Source: Clitopilus passeckerianus (Eukaryota; Basidiomycota; Agaricomycetes; Agaricales; Entolomataceae). From it: a DNA stretch of 64,000 bases. A program made the translations under genes and the position numbers. The first letter of the stretch is position 1. Each line of letters begins with the position of its first letter. Shown piece by piece: positions 12,096 through 23,245 of this stretch. The stretch spans positions 806,001-870,000 of the forward strand of contig CALYLX010000146.1 in assembly GCA_944990035.1 (NCBI GenBank), given 5' to 3'. Under the pieces are notes generated by a model that was given only the letters and a program-made list of their open reading frames with translations, ran no database searches and was not told where the DNA came from.

Positions 12096-13416
12096 CTACC
12101 ACCGATCCAGATCGAACGTCCCGTGAAGGCGGGTCACGATCTTCTGAAAGTCAGGCTCGTTGTCGGGTGTGATGTATCCCAGCCGTACAAAGAGATCCAG
12201 AAGGACTAGAAGGCAGAAAGAAGTTCACTTCTAGTACGCATGCCGCGAGAGAAGCCATGAAGCTTACCGAGTGCGCAGTTCGGCTTGAACAAGCCTTGGC
12301 GCATGCGCTTGATGACCTCTGCCTGGTCGAGGAGCTACCCCGAGGGCGATGAGGTGAGAGACGGGAATGAAAGAAGGATGGCGAAACGTACCTCGAAACA
12401 TTCCACCTCTCCGTCTGAAGGTCGGGGAACGAAGATTTCAGGATCAACACCTGGCGGAATTTGCATGTCGTATGTGTACTCGACTTCAGGCTGTAGCCAA
12501 CCTCTGCTTGTTCTGCGATATGCTGATTTATATGAATGTGAAAGTGGAAGGGAGAGGGATGTACCTGAAGAAGTAGCTAATGCTACCAGTTGCCCTAGTG
12601 TACTTCCTGGCTATGCTTTCGGGAATGCTTGCCTCTTCTTCGCACTCCTTAACCATAGATTCGAACATGGCCATTCCGCTGGGAATCCCACCTGCCACCG
12701 TATTATCCAACATGCCAGGGAATCTGGTAGCAGAATATCATCAGATTCAACCGCAAGATGGATGTGATATTTACTCACGTTGGTTTTGTCTTCGCCCTCG
12801 TCGGAACCCATATCATCAAGCTCTTGGTACCATCACCTGCCGTCACCTCCTCGTAGGTCGTCATATGGACCCCGTAGGTGACAAGGCCAAACAGAGCACA
12901 TGCAGACCGTTCCACTTCAAAGATGTAGTTCTGCACGCTGCCTTGGCTCGGATGATCGTGTACCCCGAAAGGATCAGCGTAGACGGGATACATCTCGTTC
13001 CTCCACTTTTTCGGCCCACACACATCCACGAACGTCTCTTCGTCCCTCCACCTCTCAGTCAGCTCCTTCAGTGCGGCGTTCCGTTTCTCGTAGTTATCTA
13101 GCCAGTCGGCTAGAGAAACGCTTGGTCCGGTTGCCTTTCGAGATCTCTGTATCCAGTTTCCGCCATCTAGGTGGAGTACCCATAGTTCAGGCTGATTCAG
13201 ATCCCGGCTGCGTTGATTTTCGATCCTTAGTTGGTCTATGACCTGAGGTCGTAAGAGACCGATGACAGGACTTGAGGGGGATATAGAGAGGTAAAGAGGA
13301 ATCAGGCGTTCCGAATCGAATGATGTCCATGGGCTGGGAGATGGCTGATGCGGACGGGTGTTGTCGCAGATATCGACGACCTGGAGAAAGGTAAGGTTCT
13401 CTGAGGGTGAAGTCAT
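12096..13416 (-). CDS. Nudix hydrolase with N-terminal DUF4743 (Tnr3-like)
   Basis: Five exons, complement(12096..12205, 12268..12322, 12392..12503, 12565..12723, 12779..13416), give 357 residues in phase. The N-terminal half (IGLLRPQVIDQL, FVDVCGPKKWRNEMYPVYADPFG) fits DUF4743, which precedes a Nudix fold in fungal and plant proteins and in the C-terminal part of S. pombe Tnr3. The Nudix box is VAGGIPSGMAMFESMVKECE followed by EEASIP, with the E-x-x-E-E cluster kept. The end (FVPRPSDGEVECF, then PNCALVLLDLFVRLGYI) is also typical. Related proteins hydrolyse damaged thiamine diphosphates; that activity is an inference here. No thiamine pyrophosphokinase domain is fused. The protein is expected to be cytosolic. 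Confidence 0.85.
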
Positions 13417-13680
13417 GATGTTTCGTATTTAATCTGGATGTTGCAAGCAGCAGAGAGCTGGCTGGGTCTGAGTAGAGTTCCACACGGTCCACATGGTCGT
13501 GATTCAAGCTTTTGGAGGTTCACCGCCACTTTCGGACCTGTTAATCCGACGATCACCTTTACTAGATTTGAGTAGACTTTTGACTTGCTTCTGACATGAG
13601 GAAAGCTCGTTGCGGATAGTCATAAAATACGACACAACGAAAGTATCACTAATACAGGGTATAAAAGCGTCCGGTAGTAA

Positions 13681-14700
13681 CTAGTTACTCGAATCGGATG
13701 GTCCCTCAAGGAAATCTTTGTAAATATCATCCATCTGGAACATCGCGCAGATGTGACCGCCCTTGAGCCACTTCAGACGAGCATTAGGATAGACCGAAGC
13801 AGTGAACTCTGCCCAGGCGGGTGGTGTTGCGTCGTCGTCCTTTCCTCCAACGACCAGGACAGATCTGCCTTTAGTATGGGCGTCATCAAGCTCCTCCAAC
13901 TTCTTGCCTTCCCACCAATCACTCCGAATCACTTCCGCTGAACTCATCAATCCCTCCCAGGAGTTCGCGACACTCCTTCGGTTCATCTCCGCCAATTCTC
14001 GCAGCACCTTGTTCTCGTCATACCCCCGCTCCTCCCTCCAGGCCCGATACATCTCCTTCTCTTCGTCCTTCATCTTGTCGAACATGAAGTCCTTAAGGAA
14101 CGCCTCCGCGCCTTCCTGGGTCTTGAGTTTAGGCGCGATGGCTAGCGACATCAATCGCTGGATGAGTCGGAAGGGGACGATAGTAGCTGGTGGACCAGCG
14201 CTGATGTAGTTCGGCCATGTCATATGTTTCGCCCAGTTGAATTTATGCTTGGTGGCGAGAGGAGGGAAGGTACCGACGAGTAGTAGTCCCTTCATGTAAC
14301 GCCCATGAGGGAACCTCTCGAATGACGCGCCGTATAGAATCTGAGCAGGAACAGTTCCGAATGAACCACCGCAAATGTAGAGCTGCAGCTCTTCGGAATT
14401 GGGGTAGAGGTGGTTGAGGATAGCAGTGGTGTCCGAGGTAATGGTAGCTGCGTAGGTTACGCCCTTCGCTGGGGGTGAAGTGTTGCCATACCCAGGGATA
14501 GTAGGGGAGATGAAATGGGCTCCTTTAGAAGCAAGATATCGAGATACCTCTGTTGCTTTACCAACGCTGAGGGTTCCAGGAAAGAATACGACGGCGAGAG
14601 AGCTTGAGAGGTCTCCGTTGTTAGCAAAAGCCACGGTACGACCATTAGCGACGTCGAGGACTGTTTCTTTGAACTGAGAAGTTGGGCTTTCTGAAGACAT
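13681..14700 (-). CDS. alpha/beta-hydrolase fold protein (intronless)
   Basis: A single 339-residue frame begins at the ATG at 14700. The core is recognisable: VVFFPGTLSVGKATEVSRYL (early strand and oxyanion region), ISPTIPGYGNTSPP, the nucleophile elbow ICGGSFGTVPAQ (GGSFG, near residue 112), VLVVGGKDDDATPP (acid) and LKGGHICAMFQMDD (histidine), in the right order for a catalytic triad. The lid between elbow and acid is long and charged (KDFMFDKMKDEEKEMYRAW). The substrate is unknown; a lipase/esterase-type role is family-level inference. It is intronless, unlike nearly all neighbours, and runs on the same strand as the Nudix gene. Confidence 0.82.
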   Translation of the reverse strand: MSSESPTSQFKETVLDVANGRTVAFANNGDLSSSLAVVFFPGTLSVGKATEVSRYLASKGAHFISPTIPGYGNTSPPAKGVTYAATITSDTTAILNHLYPNSEELQLYICGGSFGTVPAQILYGASFERFPHGRYMKGLLLVGTFPPLATKHKFNWAKHMTWPNYISAGPPATIVPFRLIQRLMSLAIAPKLKTQEGAEAFLKDFMFDKMKDEEKEMYRAWREERGYDENKVLRELAEMNRRSVANSWEGLMSSAEVIRSDWWEGKKLEELDDAHTKGRSVLVVGGKDDDATPPAWAEFTASVYPNARLKWLKGGHICAMFQMDDIYKDFLEGPSDSSN

Positions 14701-15745
14701 GGCTTGTATACAGAGAGGTGTGTGTACAAAGCTTGGAATAACCAGTGAACTTATAGTAGCTTAGCCGTTCCGCAGTGGGATATGCGCAGTCGAGACTGTG
14801 TTGAGGCCTGTATGGCAGATCAGGGCAGATCGTTCGAGTGAGAGTTACAATGAGCATGAACCGACCTTTTTATGTCCGGCTGTGCCTGGCGACTTGGCGA
14901 ATAAATATATTTATGATTAAGATCTTCGTGTGCCGCGCAGATCCGTTGGATACACTTTTTGAGTTATCCTTGGCCAGATGCTGCGGCCTAATGCTGCGGA
15001 CACCGACAGTAGATGGATATCACCAGCACTATCCTTCACGTAGAAACCATCCGAATCCCGATCCGTGTCCTCCGTCTCGCCGCCCGATCGACATACCCCC
15101 CGTGTACCACGCAAAACTCACCAAAGACTCGAAAGCCCTTGCCACGTTTACCCATAGTCAACCGTTACAATATCTGCCACCCCGGGGAACCGAGATCTCA
15201 TGTTTGTGGCTTTCGTGTGGTTGCCTTATAGCACTTACTAGCCGATCATTGCGAACAGCTGCTACCTTTGATGCGCTTGAGTCGAGGGGGGGATCCTAGC
15301 TTACGGGTTGTTAGGTGTGGGACATCACCTGGTGGCACGTCATGGGGTGAAGCCCATCTCAGGCGACCCAAAGATATATATATCTATATCTACGGTGTGC
15401 AGAAATCTAGGTGCCAATATAGTGGCTTCCTCTTGTCATTGGCTTGGTCACCCGCATCAGACCATTGCCGGTGGCTTGAAGGAACCACAACACTTCAAGT
15501 TCTTTTTCTCACACTCTTTCCCTGTGTTCGATTACTTCCACCTTTGTGCAGGGTAAAGTGGTCGGCGTTTTTACCGCTCACATGTGATTATCGTTGGAGA
15601 ATAGGATGGGCTTGGGTGAGGAAGAGAGATCCAGCAGGACACGAGTGATGTCGTACCATGAGGATTTCCTACGCAGACGGAACCCAGATGTCAGCAGCCA
15701 GTCGGATTGAGATGCTCTCATAAGCCCTGACTTCATATTATACAA
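14701..15745. other. intergenic, no supported gene
   Basis: About 1 kb upstream of the intronless hydrolase. Several overlapping frames of 65-150 codons exist on both strands, but they share no signature and form no consistent exon chain. A short TA-rich run (atatatatctatatctac) lies near 15373-15392. Confidence 0.35.
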
Positions 15746-16452
15746 CTATGGAACACGAAGCCAACTCAGCCTACTGAAGATCCGTGAGCTCAGGGACTTC
15801 CTCTCCTGCTTGATGGCCTGTGTCGATCCTTGGCTCGCCTTAGCAGGGAGGTAAGTCACTCTCAGCTTTTGTTGGTGAACCTCTGTAGTCTCGCCTGCCT
15901 TCGCTTGCGCCCACTGTAACGAAAGAGGAGAATAATTCCTTCAGCCAATGGAACGAGGTAGGGAAGCGAAGCACATACGATTGTTTGAAGAGGTAACCCT
16001 CCCATATCAGGAGTAATTAATGTGCTCTGAATGAGAAACTTGTGTTTAAGCTTCTCATCTAACGCAGGCTCCTTCTGTCTGGCCTGAAGCAGAACTGGTA
16101 TTGTTTCCTCAGTCTGAAAATCTGGGCAATTGAAAACCATGCTCACTAGAAATTTCGAAAGTCTCTCCGGGCTCAACACGGCTAGGGTTAGGTCTAACGG
16201 AGTAGATCTAGCATTCGCGCTGATTAGTCGAGTTTATACGCCCAGAGAAAAGCACAAGAAACCTTCGGGTGCGTGGTTTTGACTTTGTAGGTGACTGGAT
16301 GTGCGTTGTTATTGGTGATCCTCAATGTGCATTTCAGATCTCGTGTAAGCGGTCCTAAGAGTCGCAAATCATTCAGAGGTGTCAAATACAAGTCCGTAAG
16401 CCGACGTACGTCTGAATTCAAGGACCTCGTCAGGCTGCAGAGAGACAGACAT
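15746..16452 (-). CDS. MSP-domain (VAP/Scs2-like) protein
   Basis: Five small exons, complement(15746..15913, 15979..16094, 16147..16207, 16263..16354, 16410..16452), give 159 residues in phase. The splice chain rebuilds a major sperm protein domain: MSVSLQPDEVLEFRRPLTRD, CTLRITNNNAHPVTYKVKTT, HPKIYSVRPNPSRVEPGE, SILLQARQKEP, KLKHKFLIQSTLI, and later HQQKLRVTYLP. VAP proteins tether the ER to other membranes by binding FFAT motifs with this fold; KVKTT and KHKFLIQS are key basic parts of that surface. The C-terminus is short and basic and lacks the coiled coil and membrane anchor of standard VAPs, so the protein may be soluble. An unrecognised further exon is possible. Confidence 0.8.
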
Positions 16453-17095
16453 GCTGAGTACTTGAGATGGTCGACGACGTTGTGGTTTCCCTCTAGCCAG
16501 TGGCTATATCACTGAGCTCTGCAACATAGCACAGCCGATTTAACCACATCCATGAGCAAACTGCTGTAGACTGTCATCTCCGCTGGTCACGGTGCCATTG
16601 TGAGTAAAGATGAGAGTTATGGAGGGGTGAAAGCTGTGCCATGCTTATTTGCACCTGCTTGTCTCCGGCGTTATCACCATACCAGAATGGTTGTCTGACC
16701 TCTCTCAGTCTGCGTTCGGCCACTGCTATCAACGGCACTTCGGGAGGTTCTTGGGAACTGACGAGAGTTCTATTGGCCACTGGGGATAATGGATAACCTT
16801 TAAGATTGTTCCTGTTCTAATCCTGTTGTAATGTCCTTCGAAATCCTGGGCCCAGAACCATTAGCTTTTCCCCCGGCCTATGGCTCAGCTGACTGACGGA
16901 GAACGATTGTCCGTGTATTGCTTATAGTTGCTATCATCCCCACCAATTCAGTTTACTCTACCATCAGAAAGAACCATGGAGGACGCCATTTCGTCGACGT
17001 GATGAATGCTTGAGGTGCTTCGGCCTGTTATTTAGGCCCTGTATAAAGGCGTTGTCACTGGAACGCCGTCCCACAGCGTATCAACATGGCACTCC
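16453..17095. other. intergenic with TATA-like box
   Basis: About 0.6 kb between the VAP-like gene (minus) and the decayed lectin-like gene (plus). A TATA-like stretch (gtataaaggc, 17041-17050) lies about 50 bp before the first ATG of the latter. Nothing else was recognised. Confidence 0.35.
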
Positions 17096-18931
17096 CTCGC
17101 GAGAACGTTCTATATCGTATCGAAAGCGTTGACTTTTATACCTACCTCGAACTCTACCATGCGAACAAGGATACAGTCGTCACAAGACCCAAAAGCGATT
17201 CCCTGCTGCAGAAGGTTCGTCATTTTTGATAGAGTAAGTATCTTCCTGCGAGTGTCTCTAACAACATCCTCTTCTTCAGCGGCAATTCGTCCCTAACAAG
17301 GGCAAACCAAATACATTCCAAATCAAGAATTATGCTACCAAGGATCGTCGAGTCGTCAGATACCTAGCAGTTCCTACGGCAGCCACCAAAGATGAAATTG
17401 AGGCGTTTGCTGGCACTGATCGCTGCGATCCTGCTAGGCTCGAATACGAGCTCAGAGTTGCAGAGCCCGGTGATTTCAGGTATGTTGTTCTATCGACACC
17501 GTTGAATCACAGAGAACTCATAATAATCCTAGCATCTCATATTTAAACATCTCTCAGAATACAGAGTATCTGCGCCTACATCAACGGAATCGCCTTGTAG
17601 CTTACTCCTAAAGAACCTAAGATCACCCTTGTCCCGTAAAAATCTAAGGACAGACACCAGGAGGTACGTCTGCGCCTTCATCATCTCGACTTATCTGAGC
17701 TGACTTCCAGTAGTGGGTGGTCAATCCTCTAGGAAATGACAAATGCGGGATCAAACACAATGTCGAGAATGCGTATCTCGGCTGGGAGAAGAACAATCAA
17801 GGGTTTGCAGAAGTCAAGAAAAGCACGCAGGCTCAGGTCTGGAAGGTGAAAGCCATTGGGAAACTTGCTCATAGGTGAGCTCAAACGTTTCTGCTACCAG
17901 GCATGGTTATCGAAGTGCACTCACTCTAATAGTGTTACCCTTGAGGATCCCGGCATCCCGGTTCCGCTGGCCTTGGGTCATAATGATAGCCAGGTGGGTC
18001 TGGCCCTCGTTCCATTCCGAAGCTTGCAGACTAATAAGGATCGCTTCTAGCTCATTTTGAAGTCCAAGAAGGTACCGTTTTTAGGATGTTTCGCCTCTTT
18101 CAATCAGCTTCTGATTCCAACACATCGCAGGTCGCTCACGAGCGGCTCTGGTTCTTCGAGAAAGTGGAGTGGACCGACGACGATTACGCTGGGGATAGTG
18201 GCCATGAAGATGTCAAGGCCGAGCCCAAACCAATAGCCGTGGCTACACGGAAATCGCGAACGGAAGTACATACTACATTCGGGCTCACACAACCTCCGCC
18301 ACCACCAAGTACGCCTTGAACTTCAAATACGACACCAATAGCCCGAACAACATCACTGTTGACATGAGCAACTACGCCTCCTTGAAGGAGAGTGGGTGGA
18401 GGGTGGGTCTCAAGCCAGTGAATCCGCTGCATCAATTTTCACTGAAGGCACGCGTCTAGTTTACTGTGAGCTATATTGATACGATTTCCAATGTCTTCAA
18501 CATGGTCTATACGTGGTATGCCACGAGCAACGGCAACATTCCCGAGAAGGAGGCGTACCTCACGCTAACCGCCAAGGGATGCTTCAGGCTACGAGCCCGA
18601 AGACGGACACTCCTTGGGTCCTAGAAAGATATGAAGCAAAAAGCACCCCAGTCCCCGCCTATTAGTGAGTCAATGATCAAGTCTGTCTGGGTTGTACGTT
18701 GCTGATAGAGCGTGATCGTTTTCTCCTTCTCAGCATATGTTTGGCTTCGAATACCAACTTGGTTCTCACTGATACATCAGGGAGTGACCTGAAAGCGGTC
18801 AGAATGGTGCGTTTCTCGATATCCATCAGCTGAAGGCCACTTGCTGACGCTCTTCAACACGACAGTTACAACTGCAGTCGAAAGTCAAAGGCTCCCCAGA
18901 ACAGCTGTGGGCGTTCGAACTAAGTAAATAG
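17096..18931 (+). pseudogene. decayed beta-trefoil/ricin-B-like lectin gene
   Basis: From the ATG at 17096 (MALPRENVLYRIESVDFYTY) several spliced segments share one pattern, roughly aliphatic residues, N/D, a beta hairpin, then W: LYHANKDTVVTRPKSD, then WVVNPLGNDKCGIKHN with AYLGWEKNNQGF, then LALGHNDSQ with LILKSKK and ERLWFFEKVEW, and finally LASNTNLVLTDTSGSDL with GSPEQLWAFELSK ending at 18931. Such repeats with a terminal W suggest a beta-trefoil or ricin-B-type lectin, but this is resemblance only. The frame is broken by stops at about 17600 (VAYS*), 17637, 17712 (TAG TGG) and 18458, and by a frame change near 18210. Introns with good GT-AG sites remain. I read it as a pseudogene; heavy sequence error is the alternative. 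Confidence 0.55.
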
Positions 18932-19746
18932 AGTCCCAAAGAGTCTCACCATGAAAGCTTGAAATATGCCTGTCTCTGCTATACCGTTGTAATCAAATCT
19001 GCTGTTGTAGAACTTTGGAAGTACTTTGAAACCTCTGATGCAAGTTCGAGGGGCTCGGCTAGGCTGGTATTGACACAGCCACGTACAATGCGACTTCCAC
19101 GAGGCCGGCTCGGGTTGGCGAGGTGCTTCACGTGCCTTGACTTTGATGACATTGCACCACTGCGCAATTGCCACACAGACCGACCTCTAATTCGGTCCAA
19201 GGGGATGCAGAAACACCCATGAAAGCTATCTGTCAGCTGGGACTTCTGAAGCTTTGAATGTACCACAATTGCCCTGGGCCTAGCCAACCCGTTTTGTTCA
19301 AACCCATTCCTGGTCGCCACATTTCCCAGCTAACTGGAACAACAATGCAATGCTAATAACGTTTCTGGCATCGACGCAAGACCACAATCTCTCCGCATCG
19401 CTGATTATCGACGAAGTAGACCCGTTCCCGGTGCCCGGTGCCCAGGTGATCAGGATGGGTGCCTCATTGCCAACACGTGCAATTGTCACCCTCAAACGCC
19501 CAAGATTAAATCTCCACAATAACTGCTGCACCGGAATTTCAATTGATACACGCTGCCGCTAAATTGTCAGCCGTTTCATTTAGATAATCTATGGTCGACT
19601 TACACGAGGCCGACTCCCGGTGACAGAAATATAAAAAGGCGTGAAGAATGTGGCAGATTGCCCATAACCCCACATCCCTCCACGTTCCCACTTCCCTTTC
19701 TCTTTTTTCCGTCGCTTGAACTTGGTTGAACCAACGCAGAATCGCA
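18932..19746. other. intergenic, no feature seen
   Basis: About 0.8 kb between the decayed lectin-like gene and the next plus-strand gene. Open frames overlap on both strands without family signatures. A TATA-like run (tataaaaagg, 19631-19640) lies about 110 bp before the next start codon. Confidence 0.35.
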
Positions 19747-21721
19747 ATGGCGATCACAATCTTGCCCACCATCGACGAAAGTGGTGAGGCGTATGACCTC
19801 CCACAATACGGATTCGGCGCAGCTATCGACTTCGCTAGTCTCGTGCGCTCAAATCGATTCCTTTTCCGAGTCTACACCCCCAAAGAACAAACTCCACCGC
19901 CTGGTAGCGATTCCATCACACCCTTTTTCGTCGCCTCCAAATACGATTCCAAATATACATTACTCGCCGAGGAGATCCTACGGGGCCAAACCCCAGTGGA
20001 CCCCAGCGCTACGGGTTTCCATACTGGCACCTATGAAGACATTGCAACCCACATGGACTGGACGACAAGGCATCATTCCGCCTACATTTCCACATCCTTC
20101 AGCTTTGCTTGGGCTATGTGGGAAGCTCTGAAACGATATCATTCCGGTGTCAAGCAAGATGTTCAAATAGCCATCATCGACGCTTTCGCAGTCTCACACA
20201 AAGCAGTGACCGCTGTAGACTTGCTCCGAAGTGCTCCAGACTCAGGGTAAGTGGTATGCAGAAGCACTTTCTATCAGATTTCTAACGTTTGTTAACAGAC
20301 GTAGGCCAGAGCACTGGCAATGGTACCGCTTCGCCCAAGAATCGCAGGCGGTTCTCGTCCACCAATACATCCCCTCCTACGCCGTTCTTGCTTCGATTCC
20401 CATCCTCCCCCTCCTCGAGAAGCTTCCCTCGTACTTTTTGCGAGCACCTCCTATGCCGGGAAACGAGAAGTCGATCCTCTCCAATCTCAGCTGGGATTAT
20501 GCAAACAAGAAGCAAAGCTTCCGCCAATTCTGTCAGGCAATGTCCAATCGTTTCCTACAACTGCCTGCAGAGGCAAAGCTTGAAGCAGCTACGACTGGAT
20601 CCATACGACTAGCGATCACCTTCCTCCGCCCTTGGATTGAGAGGACGGCGTCTGCGACACAAGGCAGCGAGGACGCTGCGACCATTCTGTTCTCGCTTTC
20701 AGTGCTCATCGCACAATGGCCCGGGAAATGGTGGGCCGAGGAACATACGGAGCTGCTCAACATCGTGCAAGGAATTGTTGACTCTCTCATGGGAGAGTTC
20801 AAGAAACCCGATGTCCCTTCCGAGGCGGAAGCCGAACCTCCTCTAGCCTCTCCCATTGATAACTGGTTTGAGAAGCACCCTTCTCAGAGCCCAGTGGATG
20901 CCGCCAACGCGCGATGGATTCCTCCCCTTTTCATCCCACCCACTTTCCATGGCCTCAAACCTACTCAGGCGGTCGCCTCACCTTCGCCTCTTGTCCTCGC
21001 ACGCTCTCCCGCAATTCCCGCCCCATCCTCGAGCAACTCATCTGATGTCCCGACACCGAGGCCAAGCACACCACCCCGCACAACCTCACGCGTTACAACG
21101 CCGATCACCCCTCCGCAGTCGCCTCCGCGCCGACCTCGCCTTGCTTCCAACGCATCTATTTCATCTGTCGATTCTGAGTCCTCAAATATGACTCCCATGC
21201 CTTCTCCCACCACCACGGTTGCTGGCTCATCTCAGGAGCATCTACCTTGTTTCGAGGACATGACCCTCTGTGAGGGCATTACAGCCAACGAAGACGTATT
21301 CGTCGGACCTTCGAAAGGAGCCAAGCTGCTCCCCAAGGTTAAGGAAATTGTCGAGGAAGTCGAGATAGACTACGCCGAAAAAGCGAGAGCAATCATGAAT
21401 ATTCCTTACCCTCCCGTTGAACCCGAAGAAAAGCCGGCCATTGCACCTCCTCCGGCACTCACCATCGAGACTGATACTGCCAGTATCAAGGCGGAGGTTG
21501 CCGAGCCCACTCTTTCAACTACACCAATCCAGAGGAAGCCCCAAGATGTTTCATTGTCCTCATTATGGGACTCTGTACCTTCGCCGAGGCGGTGGAAGGA
21601 GAGGAGGGAGCCAACCATGTTGGAGAAGGCGGGATGCATCGTTGGAGGCTTCGTCGTTGGTGCTTGGATCACCATTTGTATGATGGGTCCTCAGGCTCGT
21701 CCGCTGCTGGTCAGGACGTAA
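19747..21721 (+). CDS. DUF7587-like domain protein with C-terminal membrane anchor
   Basis: Exons 19747..20246 and 20299..21721 (52-bp intron) give 640 residues, starting MAITILPTIDESGEAYDLPQ. The N-terminal c. 210 residues (FLFRVYTPKEQTPP, SATGFHTGTYEDIATHMDW, YISTSFSFAWAMWEALKRY, VQIAIIDAF) resemble the fungal DUF7587 family as I remember it. The order Arg in RVY, then an S-T-S strand, recalls ADP-ribosyltransferase folds; this is inference and no catalytic Glu is assigned. A long Pro/Ser/Thr-rich linker follows. The last 25 residues hold a hydrophobic segment (AGCIVGGFVVGAWITICMMG), so the protein is probably tail-anchored and faces the cytosol. No partner is suggested by the neighbours. 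Confidence 0.72.
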
Positions 21722-21906
21722 CGTCTGATGAAACCACTGGATCTCATACCCACATTACTCGCTCTTGACGAGCTCCATAGACATACGGATGCAGCCAGCC
21801 ATTCATGCATAACTTATTTAGACACTGTACTTTAGATCATAGCATTGTTGTAATCATACCTAGCATTTGTATAGTAGTGTACCACTCATGTATGTAGAAT
21901 ATGCAA

Positions 21907-22770
21907 TCACTTGCGAATGGCATAGAGGAGACCATCCCAACCTTTCTCGCCAACGGTTGAAATAGTGGTAGCATCCGACTCGGGATCGTTCTGGATGTAC
22001 CTCAGCAAGTTTCGGACCCCTTCGCAACTCTCATCTGTGTTCGCGAGATTCTGGACGCGTCCCTTGCGAACGACATTATCCACAATCTAGGGGAAACCGT
22101 AAAGTCAGTGCAACATCTTGAGCTTCAACGAAACAGACGCGTACAATGATACCTCCGCTCCTCACAAGCCTCTTGGACTCGACGAAATACTTGACGTTGT
22201 TGACCTTGTCGGCGTCAATGAAGGACATGTCGAAAGATCCGTCCGGGCCAAGTTTCTCAATGGTTTCGGCCGCCGGGCCGACGATAACTTCGGCTTTATG
22301 TGACAAGCCCGCCTTCTCAATGTTCTGACGAGCAACCTGAAAGTTATGAATCATGTGTGAGTACGCCACTCCATATGTTTTCGCAGATGGTCCCCTAAAC
22401 TCACCTCCGCATGCTTTTGCTCGAGCTCCAGGGTGGTGACCTTGCCATCTTCAGGAAGAGCACGGGCCATCCAGATAGCGGAATAGCTGCGAGGTAATGT
22501 CAGAAGGCCGCGGTATCGCGTGAATTGCAACGGATCTTACCCTCCGAGTGTGCCAACTTCAAGGACTCTCTTTGCTCTGATGGATTGGGCAAGTAATTTC
22601 AAGAACTTTCCCTGGGCAGCGCTGACTGCAATCTCGTATTCGATACCATTGTCAGCGGTGTTCTGCACGACTGCATCGAGGACCTCGTCCTTGGGAATGA
22701 GGAAGCTATTGTGGTAGAGGTCGGACTCGGTCCACTTGGCCTTCTGCTCTTGGGTGAACTGGACAGACAT
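21907..22770 (-). CDS. SAM-dependent O-methyltransferase (CCoAOMT type)
   Basis: Exons complement(21907..22086, 22145..22336, 22405..22486, 22541..22770) give 227 residues in phase. Motif I is RVLEVGTLGGYSAIWMARAL, followed by VTTLELEQKHAEVARQNIEK, the acidic motif SFDMSFIDADKVNNVKYF (metal/SAM region of class I enzymes) and GGIIVIVDNVVRKGRV. This is the methyltransferase-3/CCoAOMT family, which methylates catechol-like hydroxyls using SAM and a divalent cation. The start is set at 22770 (MSVQFTQEQKAKW), which matches the usual N-terminus. An in-frame ATG at 22839 would add 23 residues but is less typical. No signal peptide; cytosolic. The natural substrate cannot be deduced. Confidence 0.88.
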
Positions 22771-23245
22771 GATGAGTGCGAGATACTTGATAAGCTCTTG
22801 GTGCTGGAAGAGAGGTTGAAAGGATTCTGGAGTATCCACCCTCAGAATTGTGGTCCTTTTATACCTCAGGAGAAAGTGTCGTCATGTTTATTCTTGCAAC
22901 ATTTGGCGAAGCGTATGACTCTGTTACTTGACGTCGCTGCCTTGGTAATAGAGCTCAAAATGACTCGGAAAATCTGCAGATGTCTGCCACAAATCACGCT
23001 ATCCACGCGCGTTTCAATTTCCAAAGAACCAAAGACTCGGAGTCGGATATCAGTTGCGCAGTCCAGGGATGGCTAATCTGATTAGATCCGGGAGTCCATA
23101 AATGGCGCTCATCGACCTCATCCTCGCAGTAAATGCCTCATCTTGATGGTTTCACTACTCCAGCTCGATCTGCGCAGCAGCCAATCCTATTATCAGATAA
23201 GACAACACGGCTCCGCTATGGTACCCTCACAGTCTCTAATACATT
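22771..23245. other. intergenic, no feature seen
   Basis: About 0.5 kb between the start of the methyltransferase gene and the 3' end of the ThiF/E1-like gene, both on the minus strand. It should hold the methyltransferase promoter. No gene was recognised. Confidence 0.4.

Noticed and set aside
14838..15299. A 153-codon plus-strand frame
   Set aside because: It has no family signature, overlaps other frames of similar length and lies in the upstream region of the hydrolase gene.
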